This document shows positions 53,755 to 61,272 of a stretch of 64,000 bases of DNA, piece by piece; position 1 is the first letter of the stretch, and each line of letters starts with the position of its first letter. The stretch comes from a virus. Both the position numbers and the translations under genes were made by a program. Location of the stretch: the IMG/VR virus record IMGVR_UViG_3300027299_000001, positions 124,001 through 188,000 of that record. One strand, given 5' to 3'. The notes under the pieces were generated by a model that saw nothing but the letters and a program-made list of their open reading frames with translations, searched no databases and was not told the origin of the DNA.

Positions 53755-53924
53755 TTTTTGCTAAAAAAATTTTAGCCTTGGCCCCTACCCCCTCCGGTTC
53801 CTATACCTCTCTATTATACAACTCTCTACGACACCTTTCCTATTTCCAGCGCGCCTAAACCAGCGCATAGGCAAACCGCCTCGATCTAAACCACAGCAAT
53901 GATAAACGGCAAGCACTTAATCCA

Positions 53925-53954
53925 GGGAGAGGAACCAACCCTTGTTCCTCTCCC
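53925..53954 (-). terminator. GC-rich hairpin after first early gene
   Basis: 11-bp stem GGGAGAGGAAC / GTTCCTCTCCC, 8-nt loop. It lies just downstream of the minus-strand gene ending at 53967 but has no T-run, so it may be a 3'-end stabiliser or weak terminator. Confidence 0.5.
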
Positions 53955-53966
53955 ACCTCTTTCCCT

Positions 53967-54317
53967 TCAACCAACAATTCGATCCAGACTCGTCTTCAGA
54001 TCTTTCAGCTTGCATCGGGCATCGAACACATCGCCTTGAGCGGTATTGCACTTCCGATACAGGGCAATGTAAACCTCCTCGTTCCCAATCAGATTTGTTT
54101 TAGCCACCTGCAACTCTTCATTCCATTTAGCAATCGCAACCTCATCAGTGCTATTCAAGATCAGCAATTCATTGAACCCGATATTGCTTCTCATAATGTG
54201 TCTCCGAAGGACGAGATCTTTCAACTGCTTAGAGACCTCTTCATGAATTGCAACCTTGCGGCCGAGGTCGGCTTCGGCATGTTCGATCTTGAGTTGGGTG
54301 AGTTGTGCTTCGGTCAT
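53967..54317 (-). CDS. Early protein, coiled coil
   Basis: 116 residues, mostly helical with heptad-like stretches (LTQLKIEHAEADLGRKVAIHEEVSKQLKDL). No known family. Promoter 54323-54351 (TTGATC/TATATT) overlaps the end of the next gene upstream; the ATG is at the predicted transcription start. Confidence 0.75.
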   Translation of the reverse strand: MTEAQLTQLKIEHAEADLGRKVAIHEEVSKQLKDLVLRRHIMRSNIGFNELLILNSTDEVAIAKWNEELQVAKTNLIGNEEVYIALYRKCNTAQGDVFDARCKLKDLKTSLDRIVG

Positions 54318-54347
54318 GAATCAATATAGCTGAGGGTTGGATTGGGA

Positions 54348-54635
54348 TCAAGCATTGAATACCTTTTTGATTGCGTATTCCAATGGATCCACCCTCCAAC
54401 GCAAGACGTCATGCTCTTCAATGATTGCCACGACTGCCTCTGACCTTATCCTTTTGAACTCCTCAAAAGCAAGAGACATCTCAACCCCAGCCTCGTAGTA
54501 CGCATCCATCAATTCTGCGTCTCCATTGATTGCAGGCTTGAGGATTCGCATCCTTGCCTTTGCTGCTGCTCCCTTTGCGGAGGCGTCTGCCAACTTAAGA
54601 ATCGTCTGCTTCAGCGTCTCTTTGGTATTGCTCAT
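54348..54635 (-). CDS. Early hypothetical protein
   Basis: 95 residues, helical, Ala-rich (LADASAKGAAAKARMRILKPA) with an acidic C-terminal half. Not recognised. Promoter 54641-54669 with TTGACA and TATAGT, 5 nt before the ATG. Confidence 0.75.
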   Translation of the reverse strand: MSNTKETLKQTILKLADASAKGAAAKARMRILKPAINGDAELMDAYYEAGVEMSLAFEEFKRIRSEAVVAIIEEHDVLRWRVDPLEYAIKKVFNA

Positions 54636-54671
54636 GAGATACTATAGCGAAGGGTTGAGTTGCTGTCAAGC

Positions 54672-54875
54672 TTAGTTGTGCAGTGCTTGATGTGCTCTAA
54701 TGATCATCATCATCTTTCGGATCGTGGGGCTAGCATTGAACACAATGCGTCGGTTGTGGAACATGTTCTTCAGCCCCTCTACGTAACCTGTATACATTGA
54801 GGCTTTGCGAGCGCGGAACAAGGTTGTGTTAAGCGAGCCGAGCATTGTGATCCAAGAGAGGACGAAGCGGTACAT
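54672..54875 (-). CDS. Early basic hypothetical protein
   Basis: 67 residues (MYRFVLSWITMLGSLNTTLF...), basic with a hydrophobic N-terminus that might be a membrane anchor. Not recognised. Promoter 54881-54909 (TTGAAC/TATAGT). Confidence 0.68.
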   Translation of the reverse strand: MYRFVLSWITMLGSLNTTLFRARKASMYTGYVEGLKNMFHNRRIVFNASPTIRKMMMIIRAHQALHN

Positions 54876-54905
54876 GTTTTACTATAGCGAAGGGTTGTTC
54901 TGAGT

Positions 54906-55103
54906 TCAACCGTTCTTATCCAGCCAATCCACAATAGCGTCATCGTATGGTGCACAGCCCATGACCTCAATGGCATCCTTGATAATGTCCTCCAACTCCT
55001 GAATGCGGAACACTGCTTCTTCGATCAAGTCGGCGTGCTCTGTCGGCAGGCCATTGTTCGGGAAGGCAGCGTCGAGGAGGCGTTCGATAAGTGATTTGCT
55101 CAT
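54906..55103 (-). CDS. Early acidic hypothetical protein
   Basis: 65 residues, helical and acidic (HADLIEEAVFRIQELEDIIKDAIEVM). Not recognised. Promoter 55109-55137 has a weak -35 (TAGACT) but the conserved spacer box and TATAGT. Confidence 0.7.
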   Translation of the reverse strand: MSKSLIERLLDAAFPNNGLPTEHADLIEEAVFRIQELEDIIKDAIEVMGCAPYDDAIVDWLDKNG

Positions 55104-55129
55104 GAGATACTATAGCGAAGGGTTGTTCC

Positions 55130-55399
55130 TCAGTCTACAAGATTCTCCATCAACGCGGATGCAGTGATGAATTCACGCATCGAGGAGTCGGCAGCAGCCA
55201 CCACTGATTTCAGCTCTGCCGTGGCGATACTGATCTTGTCGTGCTTGCCTTTCTCGAGTGCTACATCCAATCCCATTGCCATTTTAATCTCGATCAGCAC
55301 CTCCAGAATCTCCATCATTGCCTCTCCTTTGAGGATCTCTTCCCGGCAAAGCCGCATCTCTTCTTTGATCTCTTGCATCATTTGTTGGTCTTCAGTCAT
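55130..55399 (-). CDS. Early coiled-coil protein
   Basis: 89 residues, helical (QQMMQEIKEEMRLCREEILKGEAMMEILEVLIEI). Not recognised. Promoter 55405-55433 with perfect TTGACA and TATATT. Confidence 0.75.
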   Translation of the reverse strand: MTEDQQMMQEIKEEMRLCREEILKGEAMMEILEVLIEIKMAMGLDVALEKGKHDKISIATAELKSVVAAADSSMREFITASALMENLVD

Positions 55400-55457
55400 G
55401 AATCAATATAGCTGAGGGTTGAGTTGCTGTCAACTGCTTTTGGATCTGACTAACGCA

Positions 55458-55487
55458 AACAAGGGCAGCAACATGCTACCCCTTGTT
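55458..55487 (-). terminator. Hairpin after early gene 55497
   Basis: 8-bp stem AACAAGGG / CCCTTGTT with a 14-nt loop, between an early gene end and the next promoter. The T-tract is weak. Confidence 0.45.
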
Positions 55488-55496
55488 GATGACTGC

Positions 55497-55772
55497 TCAG
55501 TAATCGTGTACCTCTAAGCCAAGCTTGACTTGATCATCATTGATGGCATTGATGGCATTGTTGGTGATATCTTGAGGCTCGTTACAGATATCGTAAACAT
55601 AATTCTCAGCCACCTTCATCAATTCCGCCTTGCGGAAATCAGGATCATTCATCATCCGGGTTTTAAAAGCCACCCATTCTTCGATGGTATCGAAGGATTC
55701 GCTGTGGAAGCCGATTTCAATGGGAACCATGATGACTGCGTTGATCGACTCTTCTTTGATTGGATTACTCAT
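55497..55772 (-). CDS. Early hypothetical protein, paralogue of 57537
   Basis: 91 residues. The segment VIMVPIEIGFHSESFDTIEEWVAF matches VTVMVPVELPIFRDSFESEEEW of the gene at 57537-57791, so the two are paralogues. Function unknown. Promoter 55778-55806 (TTGACA/TATATT). Confidence 0.75.
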   Translation of the reverse strand: MSNPIKEESINAVIMVPIEIGFHSESFDTIEEWVAFKTRMMNDPDFRKAELMKVAENYVYDICNEPQDITNNAINAINDDQVKLGLEVHDY

Positions 55773-55807
55773 GAATTAATATAGCTGAGGGTTGAGTTGC
55801 TGTCAAC

Positions 55808-56065
55808 TCAGTACGCGTAGTAGAAGAGAGGTGTTGTAAGTGGGTTGTCCATATCAATGACTTTCAGGTCGTACTCTACCAGGCGACCAGGCGCCTGTGG
55901 TTGAGCATTCAAATATTCCAGATGCTGACGAGCAGTCTTCTGTTTGTTGAACACCTTAACCACCCCATACTCCCGGCATCCAAGGCCTCGACCAGTCTCG
56001 TACGTTACCAGATACATCTTGCTGCCGAAGCGTTGCAGGTTGGTTTTCTTGGGGGTCTCAGTCAT
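55808..56065 (-). CDS. Early hypothetical protein
   Basis: 85 residues, alpha/beta (YLVTYETGRGLGCREYGVVKVFN). Not recognised. Promoter 56071-56099 (GTGACA/TATATT) directly abuts the gene upstream. Confidence 0.73.
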   Translation of the reverse strand: MTETPKKTNLQRFGSKMYLVTYETGRGLGCREYGVVKVFNKQKTARQHLEYLNAQPQAPGRLVEYDLKVIDMDNPLTTPLFYYAY

Positions 56066-56099
56066 GAATCAATATAGCCGAGGGTTGGTTTGCTGTCAC

Positions 56100-56291
56100 T
56101 TACTTTTTCAAACGCATCTCTACTTTGGCGTTCGCCCTCCAGAAGTCCGAGACGATCTCTTGGCCGGGGTGGCCATTGTAAGATACCTGAACGAAGTTCT
56201 TGGCGGCGGCGTGGAACTCGGTAAGGAGGCTTTCGAGTTCCGCAGCTTCGGCGCGGGCGAGGAGTTGGATGTCTTCTTGGGTTTCAGTCAT
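56100..56291 (-). CDS. Early small helical protein
   Basis: 63 residues (MTETQEDIQLLARAEAAELESLL...). Not recognised. Promoter 56297-56325 (TTGCCG/TATATT). Confidence 0.7.
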   Translation of the reverse strand: MTETQEDIQLLARAEAAELESLLTEFHAAAKNFVQVSYNGHPGQEIVSDFWRANAKVEMRLKK

Positions 56292-56331
56292 GAATCAATA
56301 TAGCTGAGGGTTGGTTTGCCGGCAAGTGTTG

Positions 56332-56469
56332 TTATTTGGATAGAGCAATTCCAATCGTCACCAGCGTTGCAAATACCACCAGCAGCGCCAGCACTCCCAC
56401 CACCGCCTCGTGTGTTGCGCTTCGAACGGCCCTTGCGTATCTCTTCTCGAACTCTGGATCTTTAGTCAT
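56332..56469 (-). CDS. Early small membrane protein
   Basis: 45 residues from the ATG at 56469, chosen because it lies 5 nt after the -10 of promoter 56475-56503; a longer in-frame ORF would read through that promoter. C-terminal membrane segment VVGVLALLVVFATLVTIGIAL. Confidence 0.7.
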   Translation of the reverse strand: MTKDPEFEKRYARAVRSATHEAVVGVLALLVVFATLVTIGIALSK

Positions 56470-56509
56470 GAGATAATATAGCAGAGGGTTGGTTTGCCGG
56501 CAAGTCATT

Positions 56510-56695
56510 TCAGATGGAGGCTTCTCGAGCTTCAGCCAACCACCTATCCATGCCATCGTCAGAATCGTCAGTGCTTTCGACGTGCTGTACTGCTACAAAC
56601 AACAAATCTTTCAAACGATCGATCTTTAGCTGAAGCTCACGATTTTCGCGATGTAAATAGTCAATTTCGCATTTCAGTTGTTCAGTATTAGTCAT
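56510..56695 (-). CDS. Early small coiled-coil protein
   Basis: 61 residues; LKCEIDYLHRENRELQLKIDRLKDLLF is a clear leucine-zipper-like coiled coil. Promoter 56701-56729 (TTGTCA/TATATT). Confidence 0.73.
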   Translation of the reverse strand: MTNTEQLKCEIDYLHRENRELQLKIDRLKDLLFVAVQHVESTDDSDDGMDRWLAEAREASI

Positions 56696-56698
56696 GAA

Positions 56699-56887
56699 TC
56701 AATATAGCTGAGGGTTGGTTTGCTGACAAGCTTCTTTGTTATGGATGATCGCTTTTGCTGTAATCAGGGCTCCAGGACTTCGCCACCAGGATCCTGCACT
56801 GGTAGTCTTTTGGGCTAAATCCTCGTACGTGGCTACCAGCTCTTTCATCACCCGAATCAACTTCTCTTCTTCAGTTGCCTGGTTCAT
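56699..56887 (-). CDS. Early small protein, second gene of a pair
   Basis: 62 residues (MNQATEEEKLIRVMKELVATYEDLAQ...). It lacks its own promoter and overlaps the upstream gene by 4 bp, so it is translated from the same mRNA by coupling. Not recognised. Confidence 0.7.
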   Translation of the reverse strand: MNQATEEEKLIRVMKELVATYEDLAQKTTSAGSWWRSPGALITAKAIIHNKEACQQTNPQLY

Positions 56888-57147
56888 TCAGGAAACGTAA
56901 AGGTTGGGCGCCCCATTGGTGTCAGCATATAATCTGAATCCAGGATACAAGTGTTCATGACATCATAGTCAGTACAACATTCCTTGATAATAACAAAATG
57001 CACCCTTTCGGCATCGTTCTTCGAATTCTGCCATGCACATGGCCTCATCCTCATCAATAGCAACCCTCCTTGTTGTTTATACAAAACACCAATCTTGGCA
57101 TCCTGGGCTCGAATGGCGGTTGCGTCTTGTGTGTTGGTGAACTTCAT
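56884..57147 (-). CDS. Early protein, paralogue of 57178
   Basis: 87 residues. Shares AQDAKIGVLYK, MRMRPC, VHFV and a C-terminal GRPTFTFPE with the gene at 57178-57495. Function unknown. Promoter 57153-57181 (TTGACA/TATATT). Confidence 0.75.
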   Translation of the reverse strand: MKFTNTQDATAIRAQDAKIGVLYKQQGGLLLMRMRPCAWQNSKNDAERVHFVIIKECCTDYDVMNTCILDSDYMLTPMGRPTFTFPE

Positions 57148-57177
57148 GAGATAATATAGAAGAGGGTTGAGTTGCTG

Positions 57178-57495
57178 TCAAGTGGTAGGGAAGGCGAAAG
57201 ATGGTTCGCCAATCAAGATGATTTGCTCGTGACTCCTCTTAATCATCCCATCGACTTCCGGTTCCTCGTTCATTTGCAACCGATTATCTGGCATAGTATA
57301 CACATGAGCCACCCTCACAAAGTGGATCCACTCTTCACCCCTCGGCAACGCCTGCTTGTTAACGTTTTCCTGATGGGCGATGCATGGGTTGATGCGCATG
57401 ATGTAGTCAGGCCCAGACTTGTAAAGGAGCCCGACTTGGGCATCCGCGGCGTCGATGGATGCTGGGCGTTGAGGAGGTGTGTTAGAGTAGTGCAT
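57178..57495 (-). CDS. Early protein, paralogue of 56884
   Basis: 105 residues with DAADAQVGLLYK, MRINPC, IHFVRV and GEPSFAFP, matching the downstream paralogue. Function unknown. Promoter 57501-57529 (TTGCAC/TATATT). Confidence 0.75.
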   Translation of the reverse strand: MHYSNTPPQRPASIDAADAQVGLLYKSGPDYIMRINPCIAHQENVNKQALPRGEEWIHFVRVAHVYTMPDNRLQMNEEPEVDGMIKRSHEQIILIGEPSFAFPTT

Positions 57496-57536
57496 GAGAT
57501 AATATAGCAGAGGGTTGAGTGTTGTGCAAGCGATTG

Positions 57537-57791
57537 TTAGTCGTGGAACTTCTGAATTTCAATCCGGCCCGATTCGATTTCGCTTGACAAGTTATCCATA
57601 ATCATACAGCGCCCTGCATTGTCGTCATATATTTCAACCATGTCTGTTGCAGCAGCCTTCAACCCTTCTGGAGTAGAAAGGCGTTGTAGCATTTCCTGCC
57701 ACTCCTCTTCGCTTTCAAAGCTATCGCGGAAAATCGGAAGCTCTACTGGCACCATGACTGTCAGGACTACTTGTGTTGGCAATTGGCTCAT
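57537..57791 (-). CDS. Early protein, paralogue of 55497
   Basis: 84 residues; see the MVPVE...SFESEEEW motif shared with 55497-55772. Acidic C-terminal half. Promoter 57797-57825 with perfect TTGACA and TATATT. Confidence 0.75.
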   Translation of the reverse strand: MSQLPTQVVLTVMVPVELPIFRDSFESEEEWQEMLQRLSTPEGLKAAATDMVEIYDDNAGRCMIMDNLSSEIESGRIEIQKFHD

Positions 57792-57827
57792 GAGATAATA
57801 TAGCAGAGGGTTGAGTTGCTGTCAAGC

Positions 57828-57932
57828 TTATTTCAGCAAGCGCCACATTCCATACAAGGAGGTGAAGCTGAGAATGAAAACTGCTGTAGTGCAGCGAATG
57901 ATATCGAAGGTGGTTTCAAGTGCGAAGGGCAT
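57828..57932 (-). CDS. 34-residue early membrane peptide
   Basis: Short ORF MPFALETTFDIIRCTTAVFI ending MWRLLK, with one probable membrane segment (TAVFILSFTSLYGMW). The call rests on the perfect promoter 57938-57966 (TTGACA/TATATT) with the standard 5-nt gap to the ATG. Confidence 0.65.
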   Translation of the reverse strand: MPFALETTFDIIRCTTAVFILSFTSLYGMWRLLK

Positions 57933-57970
57933 GAAGCAATATAACCTAGGGTGAAGGTGCTGTCAACACA

Positions 57971-57998
57971 AGAGGGAGGGGAACCCTCCCCTCCCTCT
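57971..57998 (-). terminator. GC-rich hairpin after early gene 58012
   Basis: Perfect 11-bp stem AGAGGGAGGGG / CCCCTCCCTCT with a 6-nt loop, between the end of the gene at 58012 and the next promoter. Confidence 0.55.
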
Positions 57999-58011
57999 AC
58001 TTTTCCGAACC

Positions 58012-58455
58012 TCAAGCTGCAATCAGCTCTTGCTTTTTCGCAGCCCGTTGTTCCCTCCGCCGGCGATTCCGTTCTTCCCTTTTCGCAGCCTCCACTTCAT
58101 TTTCGGTTGGCACAACCACCTCAGCTTCGGGTTCCACAAATACCACCACCTCAGCGTCTTCCTTCGCAACCGGAACTTCCACCGCCACCGACTCCTTCCG
58201 CGCACCACGCGATTTGTAGTGGAGGAACATTTGAACGAGATCTCCGTTGAACTTTTCGATCCGCTTTTGGAAGACTGGCGTCTGGCTCATTCCCACCTTC
58301 AACCCAGTAGCGGAGCAGTACATGTAGAATGGGCGCTTACCCTTTTCAACGTAGTTGCTGATCATTCGCACCATATCTTTAATGGCGGCTTCATCATTGG
58401 CGAGGGCGTGGTTGGTGTTGATGAGCAGTTCGGTGAAGACGGTTTCTTGATTCAT
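58012..58455 (-). CDS. Early protein with GKRPFYMYCS motif, paralogue of 63495
   Basis: 147 residues. The N-terminal 90 residues (GKRPFYMYCSATGLKVGMSQTPVF, MFLHYKSRGARKE) match the gene at 63495-63956; the C-terminal part is charged and low-complexity (EEERNRRRREQRAAKK-like). Unlike most early genes it has a leader of about 30 nt, containing ACCAAATAACA at 58471-58481, after promoter 58489-58517 (TTGACA/TATATT). Confidence 0.78.
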   Translation of the reverse strand: MNQETVFTELLINTNHALANDEAAIKDMVRMISNYVEKGKRPFYMYCSATGLKVGMSQTPVFQKRIEKFNGDLVQMFLHYKSRGARKESVAVEVPVAKEDAEVVVFVEPEAEVVVPTENEVEAAKREERNRRRREQRAAKKQELIAA

Positions 58456-58533
58456 TTGGTTTGAAGTGTTTGTTATTTGGTGTGACTTAATATAGCTGAG
58501 GGTATGTTTGCTGTCAACTGTCTTTTGCTTCTT

Positions 58534-58776
58534 TCAAATCCACCCCTGCCCGAAGAGACTGAGGATTGCGGCGTCAACCATTTTCTCCAATTCCGCCAGT
58601 GCTTTCATTCCTTCTTCACCCACCTCATCTTCCAACGCCGCCCCACCGCCAACCACATACGCCAAATCCATTTGCAGTTGAATCATCTCGTTGTCCAGAA
58701 CTTCCAACCTTTCCAGGATGCCGGTGAGCTCTGGGTGTTTGCTGAGTGCGATTTTGATTTGATTGATCATGTGCAT
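58534..58776 (-). CDS. Early hypothetical helical protein
   Basis: 80 residues (MHMINQIKIALSKHPELTGILERLEVLDNEM...), helical. Promoter 58782-58810 (TTGACA/TATATT) places the start at the first ATG of MHM. Confidence 0.73.
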   Translation of the reverse strand: MHMINQIKIALSKHPELTGILERLEVLDNEMIQLQMDLAYVVGGGAALEDEVGEEGMKALAELEKMVDAAILSLFGQGWI

Positions 58777-58817
58777 GAATAAATATAGCTGAGGGTGGGT
58801 TTGCTGTCAAGCTGTTT

Positions 58818-59099
58818 TTACCAAGTGTGATATCCGACCGGAATGTCATCATTGACTTCCAACTGGCAGTCGTCGTTGATGTCAACCATAATCTTTCTCA
58901 TCATTTCCCCTTTCGTAACCACCCCGTGGTCAACCAAAGTATTGTACCCAGAACCAGGTTCTTCTTCTTTTCGAATCCAGAAGTGGATCTTGTCTTTATT
59001 CCTGTAGGTTTCCATCTCCCACCCTTTAGTATGCGTCATCTTTCTGGTTACGGGCATGAAATATGCAGACAGATTAAACTTGAATGTGTGTTGGAACAT
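58818..59099 (-). CDS. Early hypothetical protein
   Basis: 93 residues, beta-rich with His and aromatic residues (KIHFWIRKEEEPGSGYNTLVDHG). Not recognised. Promoter 59105-59133 (TTGTCA/TATATT). Confidence 0.73.
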   Translation of the reverse strand: MFQHTFKFNLSAYFMPVTRKMTHTKGWEMETYRNKDKIHFWIRKEEEPGSGYNTLVDHGVVTKGEMMRKIMVDINDDCQLEVNDDIPVGYHTW

Positions 59100-59143
59100 G
59101 TAACAATATAGCTGAGGGTTGGTTTGATGACAACGGTCTTTTG

Positions 59144-59320
59144 CTACTTCCTGAATTTGAATGCGTACCTACTACTCAGGCGGATGTCAAACATGCGGTA
59201 GAACCCAACACGACGGTATACTGTTCGACTTGCAATGCCGAACACATGGTTGAACTCCCGTCACCGAAACGCTGCTGCTGCCCGTTCCTGTGTCTGTTTT
59301 CTTTGCTTCCTTTTATTCAT
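59144..59320 (-). pseudogene. Paralogue of 59634 gene interrupted by in-frame TGA
   Basis: From the ATG at 59320 the frame reads MNKRKQRKQTQERAAAAFR, then TGA (59261-59263), then continues without gap (REFNHVFGIASRTVYRR...MFDIRLS) to TAG at 59144. It aligns without gaps to the intact gene at 59634-59837, where the TGA position is Arg. A C-to-T change of CGA would explain it; readthrough is the alternative. Its promoter 59326-59354 (-10 TAGATT) is of the same subtype as that of the intact copy. Confidence 0.7.
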
Positions 59321-59369
59321 GAGTCAATCTATATGAGGGTTTGGTTTGCTGCACCTACTTTTATAGGCT

Positions 59370-59603
59370 TCAGATCGTGGACATGTAGTGTTCCACCACC
59401 GGAGCAATGCTCTCGGACATTTGTTTCATGTTTGACCGGAGCTTCGGGCTGAGGTGCATCCCTGCATTGAACTCCCAGATGCGATTTTCAATCATCGCCA
59501 GTTCGCGCTGAAGCCCGATAGCTTGCTCGACCAGTTCCATCCATTTGACATGGATATGATCTTCGAGTTCCAGTGGCGTGGTGATGTCGAGCGCAGCTTT
59601 CAT
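59370..59603 (-). CDS. Early hypothetical helical protein
   Basis: 77 residues (MKAALDITTPLELEDHIHVKWMELVEQ...), helical. Not recognised. Promoter 59609-59637 (TTGACC/TAATAT). Confidence 0.72.
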   Translation of the reverse strand: MKAALDITTPLELEDHIHVKWMELVEQAIGLQRELAMIENRIWEFNAGMHLSPKLRSNMKQMSESIAPVVEHYMSTI

Positions 59604-59633
59604 GTTATATATTACGACGGGGTTGTTTGCAGG

Positions 59634-59837
59634 TCAAGCGTCAAATACAGTTCTCGTGCCTTCCATTTTCTTTACCCAAGCATTCATTTCAGTCAGCCTC
59701 ATATCAAGGACCCATGACAACCTCAAACGCCTCCAATAAGCAAGATTCCGAATGTAAGGGTTGGTGGTAAGCAATCGGCGGCGAAAGGCTGCAGACGCTC
59801 TGGATTGGCTTTGTTTCTTTTGCTTCCTTTTATTCAT
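59634..59837 (-). CDS. Early basic protein, intact paralogue
   Basis: 67 residues, strongly basic (MNKRKQKKQSQSRASAAFRR) followed by WRRLRLSWVLDMRLTEM. Possibly nucleic-acid binding. Intact relative of the interrupted copy at 59144-59320. Promoter 59843-59871 (GTGCAG/TAGATT). Confidence 0.72.
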   Translation of the reverse strand: MNKRKQKKQSQSRASAAFRRRLLTTNPYIRNLAYWRRLRLSWVLDMRLTEMNAWVKKMEGTRTVFDA

Positions 59838-59886
59838 GAGTCAATCTATAGGAGGGTTTGGTTTGCTGCACCTGCTTTTGTGTGTT

Positions 59887-60030
59887 TCAGTCTTCCCCTT
59901 CGAGCGTGCTCTTCACTTCCTTCTTCGTGACCTCCTTCAGCTTCTGCCTCACGTTCGTACCGTCGAGCTTGTGGTACTTGCTGGAGTTGAGGCTGCGATC
60001 ATTGATCTTGCGGTACTGAGCGTTCTTCAT
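59887..60030 (-). CDS. Early 47-residue basic protein
   Basis: MKNAQYRKINDRSLNSSKYH... ending STLEGED; Lys-rich. Not recognised. Supported by promoter 60036-60064 (TTGACA/TATATT), which lies inside the 3' end of the gene upstream. Confidence 0.7.
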   Translation of the reverse strand: MKNAQYRKINDRSLNSSKYHKLDGTNVRQKLKEVTKKEVKSTLEGED

Positions 60031-60041
60031 GTTTTAATATA

Positions 60042-60317
60042 TCACCGTGTTGTGACACTGTCAACATACTTGTCTGCGAGTTCTTCCCAGTCCACCTCTT
60101 TCAAGAAGGCCTCGATCATTGTAGAGATGAGGTAGGAAGGTGTGCGCAAGAACTCAGAGTTAATGCATTCTTCAACTACACCTTCAAACATGCCAGCCAA
60201 CCGACCTCGATCTTCGATCAAATTCTCTTGGGCTTCTTCGACGATTGAAATAAAGACTTGTTCGAACTGCCCGTCAATCTGTTGCGTTTCGTAATTGAAT
60301 TCAGTGTTTTTGCTCAT
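60042..60317 (-). CDS. Early acidic hypothetical protein
   Basis: 91 residues, acidic and helical (QQIDGQFEQVFISIVEEAQENLIEDRGRLAGMFE). Not recognised. Promoter 60323-60351 (TTGACC/TATATT). Confidence 0.73.
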   Translation of the reverse strand: MSKNTEFNYETQQIDGQFEQVFISIVEEAQENLIEDRGRLAGMFEGVVEECINSEFLRTPSYLISTMIEAFLKEVDWEELADKYVDSVTTR

Positions 60318-60347
60318 GAGATAATATAGCGCAGGGTTGTTTGCAGG

Positions 60348-60869
60348 TCAAAGGCTAAGTGCAGCAATCAGCAACTCCGCCAATTTCCAAGATGCCCGTT
60401 CGCCCTTGACATATGAAATGTTCTTGTCCACAAAAGCCCGTTGATGTTCTTGAAGGCGGAGAATGGCAAACCAGCAAAGGTTATCTTCTCCAACGAAATT
60501 AGGTGCCTGCCAAGATACTTTGCCTTCCTTATCCACCCACTTCAATCCAGCACCTCGAGTCCACCCCATTACATGCTCTGCAATGTATTCATTAATCTCG
60601 TATTCCGTCTGAAGATTGATGTTCTTTCCTTTGAACCGACAAATCGCCAGCGCCTCTCCTTTGAACTTGCCCGTTTTCGAATCGCGCAACCATACCGAGT
60701 ACCATAGTCCAGGATTGGCATCGAACAGGTACCTTGCAGATCGAACAGCATCAATCGGTGTGTCGTAACTCCCTCGGATGGTGAGGATGTTCCGACCGTC
60801 TTTGTTCATTTCACTGGCTTTGGTAGACGGTTGCACGTACGTGGTGACGATTACGATTTCATTGCTCAT
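60348..60869 (-). CDS. Early protein with possible ABA-sandwich domain
   Basis: 173 residues. The middle (INEYIAEHVMGWTRGAGLKWVDKEGKVSWQAPNFVGED) recalls the phage ABA-sandwich domain (VAEKVMGW...P.FS.D). The N-terminus (NILTIRGSYDTPIDAVRSARYLF) is separate. Function unknown. Promoter 60875-60903 (TTGACT/TATATT), whose -35 box is formed by the last codons of the upstream gene. Confidence 0.73.
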   Translation of the reverse strand: MSNEIVIVTTYVQPSTKASEMNKDGRNILTIRGSYDTPIDAVRSARYLFDANPGLWYSVWLRDSKTGKFKGEALAICRFKGKNINLQTEYEINEYIAEHVMGWTRGAGLKWVDKEGKVSWQAPNFVGEDNLCWFAILRLQEHQRAFVDKNISYVKGERASWKLAELLIAALSL

Positions 60870-60895
60870 GAGATAATATAGCTGTGGGTTGTGGT

Positions 60896-61018
60896 CTAGT
60901 CAAGATTCGATGCGTACACTCCAATGATAACACCGCAAACAAATAGTGCAGTATTGGTATCAGCCACAGCAAAGCTTGCGCAGGCGATCATGAATAAGAT
61001 GTATGGGTTCCTTAGCAT
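60896..61018 (-). CDS. Early 40-residue membrane protein
   Basis: MLRNPYILFMIACASFAVAD then TNTALFVCGVIIGVYASNLD: two short membrane segments. It starts 1 nt after the stop of the upstream gene and shares its transcript. Confidence 0.65.
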   Translation of the reverse strand: MLRNPYILFMIACASFAVADTNTALFVCGVIIGVYASNLD

Positions 61019-61019
61019 A

Positions 61020-61271
61020 CTATTCGATTTTGGCCATTAGTGCCAACGCAGCTTCCACGATCTCATTCGCCTTCTCGGCGATTTCCTGTGGAGTCCTGAT
61101 CACAGGGCTAGCAGCCAGCGACGCAATCATGTGCGTCATCATGACTTCCCTCTTAGAGAGACCCATGTACGTATTCAGTACCGTCCTACCGTCGCTGGAG
61201 TAGGAAATATGCGGGAATGCATTTCCCCATCCCATCTTCCGTGGATTTGTTTCTTTGCCGAAGAAGCCCAT
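61020..61271 (-). CDS. Early hypothetical protein
   Basis: 83 residues. MGFFGKETNPRKMGWGNAFPHISYSSDG then a helical C-terminus (IAEKANEIVEAALALMAKI). Not recognised. Starts 1 nt after the upstream stop; middle gene of a three-gene operon. Confidence 0.73.
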   Translation of the reverse strand: MGFFGKETNPRKMGWGNAFPHISYSSDGRTVLNTYMGLSKREVMMTHMIASLAASPVIRTPQEIAEKANEIVEAALALMAKIE

Positions 61272-61272
61272 A

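Larger units (their letters stand above)
53333..53966. other. Non-coding junction between late and early regions
   Basis: About 630 bp without a credible gene. In order it holds the late-type box of the LRR array, an AT-rich stretch with short near-palindromes around CTTAATATATAG (53440-53580), two tandem repeat pairs (53636-53749), a GCTAAAA/TTTTAGC hairpin (53760-53776), a C-rich tract, and a GC-rich hairpin after the first early gene (53925-53954). Base composition changes here from AT-rich to near 50 percent GC. Candidate replication origin, packaging-related site or module junction; nothing proves which. Confidence 0.6.

Noticed and set aside
58030-58464. Plus-strand ORFs in the early island (for example 58030-58464, 61752-62009)
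   Set aside because: They run against genes with strong promoters and paralogues, and none has an early-type promoter in the right direction.
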